A stretch of 64,000 bases of DNA from Owenia fusiformis. Lineage: Eukaryota; Annelida; Polychaeta; Sabellida; Oweniidae. Positions 1 through 12,000 of this stretch are shown here, in pieces. Numbering within the stretch: the first letter of the stretch is position 1; every line of letters starts with the position of its first letter. A program made the position numbers and the translations under genes. Location: contig CAIIXF020000008.1 in NCBI GenBank assembly GCA_903813345.2, positions 33,750,867-33,814,866 of the forward strand, in the 5' to 3' direction. The notes under the pieces were generated by a model, which saw only the letters and a list, made by a program, of their open reading frames with translations, had not been told where the DNA came from and did no database searches.

Positions 1-68
1 TTACAAACAATTCTAGTGGGATATTTGATAGAATTTGGGATGTTGCTGATTATGTGAATCCACCACAG
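1..68 (+). CDS. P2RX4: P2X exon (partial at window edge): RIWDVADYV segment
   Basis: Codons in phase from base 3 read TNNSSGIFDRIWDVADYVNP then PQ. RIWDVADYV is a P2X4 head-domain signature. The exon ends after CAG at a GTATAT donor, phase 0. Its start is at or before the window edge. Confidence 0.9.
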
Positions 69-3000
69 GTATATATGTCACTGATCTTTCCATTTGGTGT
101 ATGATTTTTGAATTTTAGTTGAAAATCCGTATTGCATAAATTGCACCCTATCAAAATGGTGTTAAGTTGAATTGAGATATTCTAACCATCTAATTAGATA
201 TGAGCATCTTACTTAGAAGAAGTTATGGCAACATTGGTATACTGTAAGTGATAAAATGCATATTTTTGGAGTAATAATGGTGATCATGATTATGTCCATT
301 TTGTGAAAAACATGTACAGTACTGCTATCAGAAAAGTGTCAATTTGAAATCTTGATTTTAAAAATGCAAATTACAATCTTTCTCTGACCTTTTGAATTGA
401 GTCAAATGTTTTTTAAGCATTTTTGGAAAAGTTATATTGTTCAGAGAAAGTAAATTGTTTTCTGAAATTAAAAAAAAGAATTATGAACATTGAGAAATAC
501 ATATTTGGTTTTCAGGAGAACAAGCAAATCTTGGAAAATACATGTTCAGGTACAAAATATATAAAATACAACATGTGCAAAATATACATATAAACATACA
601 TAATACATATTTGGTTTTCAGGAGAACAATGCCTTCTTTGTCATGACAAACATGGTCATCACTCCAAGCCAGGCCCAAGGAGAATGTCCTGAGGTATGTC
701 TTAACATGGTCTTGAATTGACCCCCCCCCCCCTCCCACAGTTATCCATCCAATTTTTATTGGGTATGTATGATGCAAGCCTAATTTTAACAGATCAATAA
801 AATTGTAATAAAACCTAAAATTGACCATAATCAGAAGTATGTGCTCTGTTTAGAGAATTTTAAATGATTATTTATATGATGTGTAAGATAGGTTCTATTG
901 AGTCCAGGTTTGTTTGCAAACTGTGATACTATGCTTACAGTGTATACATTTTGTAGGATCCAAGTATGGGTGTGCTCTGTGATGGTCCACAAAACTGCTC
1001 AGCTGGCGATCCTGTTATTAATGGAAATGGTAAGTGAGATTACCCTTACCCTGCTATATCCCTTTTGTGTAGCCAAACACCCCTACCCTGCTATATCGTT
1101 TTTGTGTAACACTCCTCTGACTTTAACAATTATTTGACAGTTCTGATAAAATCTTAATAATCTCCAATGTTACTTTAGTAACTTTTAATGGGAGCTATGA
1201 ATGTAAAATAAATTTTAGTTACATTGTCACATGTATACTACAGTTAAACCTATTAAGTTGAACACTTGTAGTAGGGGAACACCTCTGTAAGTGGAACACT
1301 TTTGAGAGTGCCAGACCAACTGACTTATGTTCAATGAACCTCTGTTAAATGAAGCTCTGAAAGTTGAACACTTCCCAAGTAGAACACTTTTAGAGGTACC
1401 AAATATATCCCACTTTGACAGGTTGAAAATATGTTGAAAACTGACTTTGACTTATACACTGTATTCTGATTTGATGTTGTCTAGAATCTTCTTTGATTTC
1501 AAGAGTACAGATAAAGTTAAGCTCTTTCAAAGAGTACACTTAGATAATACCCTGCCACTTCAGAATATATTCAACACCAATTATGGGCAATATTCACAAT
1601 GAGTGGCTTCCGCATATCAATACAATATTTCATAGAAAATAAAAATATTATGCAAAGGTTAATTGTGGGTCCTAAAATCTCACTGAAACAGATCATACTG
1701 GAATAACAAATAACAGTGATTATTATTTAAATGGAAAATTATTCTTTCCATAATTTCAACACATTGCTCCTGAAAATGTATAAAACAAACTTGTTAATTC
1801 AGGTTTTGAACTCTATTTTTTTGACCAAAGTCAATTTCCCAAAACTTGTTAACTGGGGTTTTGAACTCGATTCAATTTTAGAGGATGTCTTATTATCCCA
1901 ATTTTAATTGAGAAAAGGTAGAAAATGACACAACATTGAGACATGTACAGGACGTTCGGGTACAAAGATAACAAAAGCTTAAGTTCAGTAAATGAGGGAT
2001 TATGAAATACTTTATAAAACCCTGGAAAATATTAGCAAGGGGATCATCTCTGAAATACAAAATTTGATAGAATAGAGAGTAATTACCAAGAAATTGTGTC
2101 TACAAGTGTATAACTCATTCTGGTAAGTATACAAAAATATTAGAAAACAATTTCAATTAAAAATTTTGGAGGAGAAAACAGAAAATAAGCATGTTATTTT
2201 TTTAAGAATGGGTAAAATGCAGACTGACATAGCACATATGGATTTATGACAGACTTATGTTGTCTTATGTGCAGTTAGTATAACTGGAAACAAACAAATT
2301 CTGATCTAACTCATTGCTGACCGACCCCAAGTTATTTTGTCTATGATGTCATTATAGTATCTGACCAACCCCGAGATATCTCAGGGCACCGTCCAATAAT
2401 TGTCACACAATTTGTACCAATGATCTTACCAAATATAGTATGGGTCACTAGCGGAACATGGTTGGGTGCAAATTAAATATAATGGCTTCACAATTGCCTA
2501 AAACATAGCAAAAAGGATGTTGATACAGTCCATTTTATGCTAAATATGGACACATGCAATTTTGACCAATTTTTCATCAAAATGGCCAGTCACCAGCAAA
2601 AATCCTCTAAAACATATTTTGCTAGCAATGAGTTTAGCCTAGTTCAGTTAAAAAAAATATTTACTCTGACTTCTTCGAAATAGAAAACAACTCTCTAATC
2701 TATAAAACGAGGTTAAAATTTGGAATTTTGATAAACAAATACCCCCACAAAGGATGATACCTCAGCATAAGATACATAAATGTATTTATTTTATCTAAAA
2801 GATACATGTAAAACATACTTCAATAAGTGTGCACAAATACTAAAATCTTGATTAATTTTTTCATGAGGAATTAGTAGTTGAATACAGTAAAACCTGCGTA
2901 TAGTGAACAATTTTTTGCCAAGAAAAAATGTTCACTGTTGGTAGGTGTGATGATTTGATTTCGCGGCATTTTGCTGTATTATATAAAGAGACCAGCTATT

Positions 3001-6000
3001 AAAAGAGAGGAGGGAATATTTTTTATTTTTTTTATTATTTACTTTTTTAGATATACACTTTTTTAACAGTGGCACTCTTACATTAAGGTGCATGTAATCG
3101 AAAAATATCCACAATTCCATGTTGGTTAAAACAGCACATTTTATCAAACTAAAATGAGTCTTAAAAAGAATTAAAACATATTCATATTTGAATAATAAAT
3201 TTAAATTGTATTTTCTACCCATATTAACCCATGACACTCAAGCGTTAAGTATTTAATTTGTTGTAATGCTATATACAAACTGACTTATTTTAGACTGACT
3301 GTCATCTGAATGGTTCATCCTTTTATTGTCAAATTTTTATCTCTATATAATTCTTTTTATCTCATCAAGATGGTCCTTTAAATAGTGGAATTTTTTGAGA
3401 CATTTGAGTCAGTTAAAGGACTTTATTGAATTAGTTAATGGACATGATAGATGCAGTTAATAGTGAAATGATCATGAATTATAATTTTGATCCAATCGTT
3501 TTTTTAAATTAACGGGATGAGAAAAAAGATCAAGTTGGGACTTAGCAGATAGAGGTAATAATAGTTAACTAACTCCAAGCAATCAATCCCAGATGCATAT
3601 CCTTTGTAACAAAAACAAAGCTTATTAAGAATTATAATTAGTCACACCTGTTTCAATAGAAGAGATCAAGATCTCAAATTGACCTTTTAATTATTTTTGG
3701 CAGGTAATATAGATATAAACTGCTTAACTCTGATAAGGCAGTTGTAGAAAATCGGCGAGAAATGTTATATCTGATTCAATGTTCACTAGAGACAGGATAA
3801 TTCAATTGATTTTGCCAGGGTTTAGTGTTCACTGTTCATAGTTGGTAGGTGTTCACTATAGGATTGCACTTTAACATGGGAGTCAATGGGAGAAAAAGGT
3901 TTTGCCGAATAAAAACGTTCACTGTTAATAGGTGTTCACTAGAGAGATGTGTTCACTAACTCAGGTTTTACTGTAGTTAAATATTTATTTAATGCACAAA
4001 ATCTGTTTATTTTGTAAAGGCAAGTGATCTTTTATCAAAATCACATGACTTTAGTATCTCCTTTCATATATGGTACTTAACTGACTAACTACTGTAAATC
4101 AACGATTTGAAATACACACTGAATTGTCCAAATAACACAAATAAATAAGTAAACAAACAAACAAACAAATGTCATTTCTTATAATAGCATATCAAAATAG
4201 CTTATTCATCTTTGATGAATAAATAAGTTAAAAAATCTAGTTGTTTGAATAGCATCCACAGAAAAGATTATTGTTTGAATTAGCATGATAAAGTGCATTA
4301 GTTGTGTATGTGCAAAGTATATACATGTATCCTCATTTTACCCGCTTCTTTAGCACAAAATGTTCATTCACTTTCTTTATCTTTTTGGAACTATTGGTAT
4401 TCTTTTGATTCACCCATAGCTTCCTTAAAGATCATCTTCATCTTCACTATTTTGTTTAATGGAAGCCTCTGAATTCATCCAGCCAACGAGAGTTTGTTGC
4501 CTGAAGGATGATTTTCTATATAAGGTCATTTCCTCTAAAGTCATCACAATGGCAGTGGGGCAGACTCATTGAACTATAAAATTGCCTGTACTTTTCACAG
4601 GTTACTTTAGAAGTACTGTATTTCTACTTAATTTGATTGTCGTGGTGGATCCGCCAAATTGTTAAAGTCTGCCAAATTAAGTAACCATCGAATTCCCAGG
4701 AAATTTTAGTACCATATATATTAGTACCAATTTGTAATATTGCATGTTGGCCAAATTAAGGAGCGGCCAAATGTTCAAACTAGTAAATCTTCCAAATAGG
4801 TAGCGCCAAATTAAGTAGAAGTACAATGACCTCTGTGTAATCTTTTGGCACCATTAGCCAGCTATTAGCCATAAGCCATTACCCATTCTGCCAATGAGGA
4901 CTCCTCCGTTTTTGGTCTCCTTAGACCCTGTAAAGCCCATGCATAACATGTATGCTTTTTCTTGTAGGTGTTATGACTGGTGCTTGTAGTGACCCCTATT
5001 TCTCGCCAGTGACAAACTCTACAGTTAAGTCATGTATCATAAAAGCTTGGTGCCCAGTGGAAATAGACCTTCTTCCTGTGTAAGATATTACATTTATTCA
5101 GTTTGGTCAACAATTATAAAATTATAAAAAAGAAAGTTTTCATAGCTATATGTACAGATGTAATGCTTAGAATCATGGCACTTTATAAATGGTGTCCAGT
5201 TATCCAGTTATTAACAGTTGTTGAAGAACAAAGTGAATTTATTGTTTGAGGAGGAGTTTGATGATGATTTAGTTTGGGAATGGTGTTGGTTTTTTGTGAC
5301 GAATCAACATTTAACATTAAAACTTTATATGAGGGGAGGGGAAAGAGGCAAACTATAATGAAATTAACTTCATTTTTCCAAAATGGATGAGACAAATTAG
5401 ACCACTTAAGCAGGACTTTTTTATAAAATCTTATTCATTTTTTTATGTACAGTAAAACCTGTCTACAATGAATTCCTATGGAGCCACAAAAATATGTTCA
5501 CTATAGGTAGGTGTTCACCACAGAGAGGCAGTTTTATACAGAACTCAGTGGAGTATGTGCTGAAAATAGGTGTTCACTCAACTTAAATGTTCATAGAGAG
5601 AGGTGTTCACTAAGACAGGTTTTATTGTACTGTAATCTGCATGATTTGTGCTTTCTTGCCACCCATAGATAGTGCTATAAGTGCTGAGCATGAGGCAAAT
5701 GCCTGAGACTAGCATTTTATGGAAAAATGTTTATTCAGCTGTGTTTTGAACTTAAATTGTGAAAATGAGCTTAAATTTGCCTCACTTATTTACATTTACC
5801 TCACCTAATTGCAGGTCATAATTGCAGGTCCTAATTGCAGGTCCAGGCTACACCAAGCATACATAAACATCAACACTTAGTACATGTATCATAAATTACA
5901 TGACCCAGTACAGCAGTATGGCCATCTATTGACAACATCGACATACCCTTTTATAAAGATCACCATTCACTTTATTTTCAGGCCTGAAAAAGCAATCTTA

Positions 6001-9000
6001 GCAGAATCAAAAGATTTCACAGTTCTCATTAAGAACAACATACAGTTTCCATTATTTAAAGTCAAAAGGTAAAAATCATCTATACCCTTTGCAAAACCCA
6101 TTATATTCCTCTTACTCTTTGGACAACTGATAAACTACTTAAACTACAGGCAGTTTTTACTCAGCCACGATTTTTGTAGACTTTTTTGAAATAAATGTAA
6201 TTTGCAGCCAAAGGTATGGTAAATAAATTAATATCACTGTTCCATAGCTGGATGACTCTAACTGCAGTTAGCGTCATTCAAGATGGTTTCTGAAATTCTT
6301 TCACTCTTGACAAACCTCCAATTTCAGCTTAATCTTGATTCCAAAAGTTTCGCCATGCAAACTAATAAAACTATTATTGTAAAAAAACACAAATAAATGC
6401 CCAAACACCCGCAACATTTGAAAGAAAATGGTTTCACTTAGAATGACTCTAACTGAAGTTGATGATGAAAACTTCAGTTAGAGTCATTTTAAGTGAAGCT
6501 CCACCCATATCGCAGCTATTAGGGCATTTGTCTGTTGTTGTTTACAATCATAGCTTTATTAGTTTGAATGGCGAAATTTTTGGAATCCAGATTCAACTTA
6601 GTGTAGCTGAAATAGGAGGTTTGTCGAAAACAAAAGGATTTTGGCAACCATCTTGAATGATGCTAACTGCAGTTGGAATCATCCAGCTGTGGAACAGTGA
6701 ATATGTAATATTAAACCTTTGTAGGAGGAATATTCCAGAGGCATATAACAATGACACATATCTTAAAAGATGTCGCTGGAATGCAGAAAAGGACCCATAT
6801 TGTCCCATATTTACACTGGAGTCAATGACAGATGCTGCTGGGGAAAACTATGAGGAAATGGCAGTTAAGGTAAATGTATATGAATATGGTACAGTCCAGA
6901 GTACTCAGAAGACATTTAGATAGAGGCTCTCTAAATATGTAGTTCATAGATTAGGATAAAAATTGTGAGGTTTTCCCCCCAAATAAATAGAGGCGTCACA
7001 GTTTCCCAAAATTGGACTGAATTTTGGTCCAGATGCTTCGGTTCTGGACACGGGACAGAAGGAGTTAATATCGGTACGGTATCGGTACATAAATTCCTTC
7101 CCTAAAATGCATAAAAACGTATATAAATAGCTGAATAATTAAATATTTTCACTTACCTCGTACCCAGATTACACTTCTTTGCATTGAAAGGTGTTATTAA
7201 CGGACCCACGATTTCAGGTAGATTGTAATGCATGTTCGTAAATTTCTTCATCGTCGTTCGCAAATCGAGTGCATTATCAGTATGCCGGATGTAGAAAAGA
7301 AATTGAAAAATCGAGCCGGCATCAAAGTCGAAAAAGTCGGCAGTTTGGAAGTATTTTGGGACTCCGATATCACAAGGTAAACGAATTGGTGATAGTACAC
7401 CGTGCAATTATGTAAAATGCCGATCACATTCGTGGCAGATGCGTTATATTAGATTTGAATTGATGTTTTTTATTTCTGAATATGATTTTGAAAAGTGAAA
7501 CTGAAAGTGAAACTGCCATCATCAGACGTTGCATAATTTTTCTATAAAGTTCTGTCCCGTCCCGAAAGTACCATGTCTTGAGACCATTTGTACCGTTACG
7601 TACTGTACCGAAATTTTTTTGGAAGTTGACACCTCTAATTAAATAAATGAATTAAGAATTTTGTATACTTTGAATATATTTTCATTATCAAGCTCAGTTG
7701 GTAAAAAAATCTGCTTGTGAAAACTTTTAACTGTGGAAAATCTACCAGTGAAAAAATTTACCTGTGAAAAAAAATTTGCCCCTGAAAAAATTGACCTGTA
7801 AAAGATCTACCAACCACATGTTATTTTCAGCTGGGTGAAGCACTCTATTATTCATATGCTACGATTGTTGAATAGAATATTTTTACGTTACTACAGGGAG
7901 GTGTTATGAACATTATCATCAGGTGGGACTGTAACCTTGACTATGACCCAAGTGAATGTGTGCCTAAATATGAGTTCAGACGCCTGGATGATAAAGATGC
8001 TAAAATATCCAAGGGATGGAATTTCAGGTACGTTGTACCTTGCATTGTATTGTACTGTATTGTGTTGTTTTGTCTTATGTTGTGTTTTATCACATGGTAA
8101 GAAGTTTCTAAGCATTTGATTGGTCAATTTTGATGGTCCACATGACTTGTTTTCATGACTTGTTTTCATGTGTTACTATTGACTGTTGACTGCCTAAATA
8201 GTCAAAAGTGACCCCCCCTTGGATATTTTAAGAAAGTGAACCCCCTTGACAAAAACTGGCTACTGGCCAAAATATTATTTCACAGAAATAAGTTTTCAGT
8301 ATAACTCTCACTGGCATGTAGCGGCCCTGATATCGATAAATTCTACACGCAATATAACCCGAGACTACATGCTTGGTTAAAACTTTACACGAAAAAGCTT
8401 CGATATCCGGGCATTTACTCTTACACTGAACTGAAAATAGCACCGTCTAAACGTGTATGTGTTGGCTTCCAGGTAAGTTTATCAACATTTATACTCAATT
8501 GAAAGAGCAGTCGTGCTTATATCGTGTACCAGTTTGATTTATTTATATGTGTGTGTATTTATAACATGATAGCCTAGTAATACCGTGTCGTTAGAACAAC
8601 TGCTAGAAATCGAACTGATGACCTGAAATTACATCATTCGACTGATCGCGCATCTGATATTAGATGATTAATTTGCATTGAATCTGATATTAACTTGCAA
8701 CCCAATACCATGACTTTACATTTGAATGATAACACGGCCTCATATTCTAATCCATTATACGTCCATTGCAGGCCAAAAATGTTTCAATGTGGATATTGTA
8801 ATGCACACGAGAATACATTCGATTTCCTGTACACTTTCCCAAACCTGTGGAATAGACAAGATACGAATAGAAATTATCTTGATTTACGTCATCAAATATT
8901 CAAAATTCATTTTTTGAAAAAATTCGAAACTATCGAATATCACTTTTTAAGACGTGATATTCGATAGTTTAAAAGTGATATTCGATGGTTTGTAAATCGT

Positions 9001-12000
9001 TTGCTAAAATATGATATCTTGGTCCACATATCAAATATATCATCATGTGATATTCGATCTATATCAACCATGGGATATAGAGGATATCCTATGATTTATG
9101 AGAGATATGATTTTTATCCACGAATGCATATGATATCTGCACGAGCGAGCGTAGCGAGAGAGTGCAGATATCAATATCCATGATTAACATCATGGGATGT
9201 TCTTTTTATTCCATAGTTAAAGCCATCGTCAGAATCGTCGGAAATTAAGTGATTTAAATCGAATTTTCCAAACGATCCGGCGATGTTGACACTTAGCCTC
9301 GTTTTGATTGTATGTCGTGACTAAAAAACCGTATGCTATGGTTAAGTGAACATTTGTCAAAAATATCATATTTTACCACTGATTACAAAAAAAACCGTTT
9401 TTATTTTCACATGTTATCCTATGAATATTATGCTAACTATGGAATAAATAAGGGTTATGTACTGGGAGGTTTTGGATACAGGGTTTATCCCAAGGGAAAT
9501 ATGTGTATCTCATGAGGGACCGCAGGGACCTAGGGAGATACACATATTTCCCGCGGGATAACACTGTATCCAAAATCGACCGTACATAACTGGTGTATCT
9601 CATACTTGAGTGGGCTTGGGGTAGATATAACCTTTACCACCTTTTTCAAATGACAAGATAGGCCTATACTGTAAAAGCACAATTTATATTTAACATTTTC
9701 ATAATATTCCTTCAGTTCAATACAATAAAATTGTAACATTTAAACTTTTTGAAAAATTTTAAACTTCTGAAATTTAAATTTTTCAAGTTTTTAAACTTTT
9801 GAAAAAATTCCCGGGAGTGGGATGGATATATTATATCTGCCCGCATTTGGCCTAGAGCGGGACATATACATTATATCCTGCCCGCTCCTCAGATATAATA
9901 TATATTCCCGGGTGATATCTACCCCAAACCCACTAAAGTATGAAATACATAAAGGTTATGCACTGGGATGTTTTGAATACAGGGAATATCCGAGGGATAT
10001 ACAATACATCTTCCCGAGGGACCGAAAGGACCAAGGGAAGATGTATTGTAAATCCCCCAAAAAATCCAAAATTTTTTTTCCCACATTTTTTTCAAAATTT
10101 TTTCACCTTTTTTGGCATAATTTTTTTTCAGAATATTTTCAAAACTTTTTTTCAAATTTTTTTCAATTTTTTTTCCCGATTTTATTTTTAACATTTTTTT
10201 GAGCGGGACATACGATTTATATGTCCCGGAGCTCCGTCGGAGCGGGACATACGAAAAATATTTGCCGGATATGGAATATATTCCCGGTTGATATGCCCCT
10301 GAAACCTCATCAGGTATGGAATACATAGAGGTTATTTACTGGGAGGGATTGAATATGGGTTTTATTCCGAGGGACAATATGATATTGACTGAAGGGTAAT
10401 ATAATATTGACCGAGAGCGCAGCGACCGAGTGTCAATATCATATTGCCCAAGGTCAATATCATATTTTCCGAGGAATAAAACCCATATTCAATCCTGACC
10501 AGAAATAACCTATTTATTCCATAATACATCCCTCTAGAATGTTACATTTGGATAATGCAAACGTTATATTAATAAATGCATATTGTTTGAAAAATAAAAT
10601 AAATAAATAAAATAACCGGGAAACTAAAAAATAGGTCAATACGCTCCAATACGATTTTTCACGGGGACAATACGATTTTTTCATGAAATACGCTCCAATA
10701 CGATTTTTTTCCAGGGGACAATACGATTTTTTCATGTAATACGATTCAATACGATTTTAATTCCTTCATATTTCCCTGGAAAAACAGTAGTATTATGGAA
10801 TAAAATATATTTTCCCTCGGGACCTGCGGCCCTCGGACAGATATATTATATTTGCCTCGGGGTAATCCCAATATCCTGAACCTCATATAGGATAATCTCT
10901 ATATCTACCTGATGGACCATAGGGACCGAAGGTAGACGTGCATATCTCACGAGGGATAAACCCCATATCCAAACCGACCGCACATATCTGCTTTATCATA
11001 TACCAAGTAGTTTTCTAAAAAATTAATCTTATTTCCTTTTTTAAATTTTTAAAATTTTTCATTTTTATTCTCTACTCTTCTTGTCAAAGGATAATAGACG
11101 ATAAATATATGTATATAGTTTAGCATGATATGTACTTCTTTCTGTAACTGGAATACGATTCTAATATAAAGCAACACATACGTATTCCCGGGGAACCATA
11201 AATATTTTGTGTAGGGTGTGGACATTTTTCTTTTCATTTCTCTAAAATCAGATTATTTTCATAAAATCCATACAAAGTTGGGCCTAAGCCTCTATTTTCG
11301 TATTCTGCATGTTAAGATATTAATAATGTAAAACCTAAGAGATAAATTCAATGTCTTCAGTTGAGAATAAGTATAAGGTAAATGTGTGAATTCTGCTTGT
11401 TGTTGCACTATTTTTATAATAAACAAGGTTCGATACGCAACACTGAATAGACTGCAGTCATAGCTTAGTTGTAAAGAAAACAAAAGAAGTTGGGACGTGG
11501 TCATGCTTGATTATGTTTCTTTTATAGATCACCGTTTGCATTCGTTGAAATCGGCCTGCATTGATTTCAAGAGGTGGTCGGTGTACAAGGTCATATGTTT
11601 GAGTTATTGGTTAAATGATAAATGTGACCCTTGAATGCGTTATGCTTTATGTATGCGTGAAACAAATACTACAATGGCCTAATCTCAATTTGCCTACAAA
11701 CAATATAACATTGAAATAATGGTCATCTGCATATTAACTTCCGCACCACACGTCTAACTTCGACACAATTCAGTAAAGTATCCAGTATCGCTATAATCGC
11801 TACATGCCAGTGACTCTGAAGGTATCAATGAGATTAGATGTACTGGGTCTTTTATTTTCTTTATACATACTGTATAAAGCAGTTTCAAATTTGAAATACA
11901 TTGAGGTTTCTAATTTATATATTTACAATTACATTTAGTGGAGAAGGTTTCAATTTGAGAAAGGAATTTGATAAATTGATAGTTTTTTATTTTATTTATT

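Larger units (their letters stand above)
1030..4967 (+). other. P2X intron of 3.9 kb
   Basis: Noncoding. It contains a degraded repeat with 'aagtggaacac' motifs (about 1238-1400), a large TA-flanked inverted-repeat element (2885-3973), a CAAA microsatellite near 4150, and a short TACTGTA-type element (4614-4826). I see nothing else between about 1400 and 2880. Confidence 0.8.

Noticed and set aside
9822-10326. ORFs of 83-135 residues rich in Phe, Lys and Ile
   Set aside because: They are produced by T-tracts and palindromic repeats; no family features.
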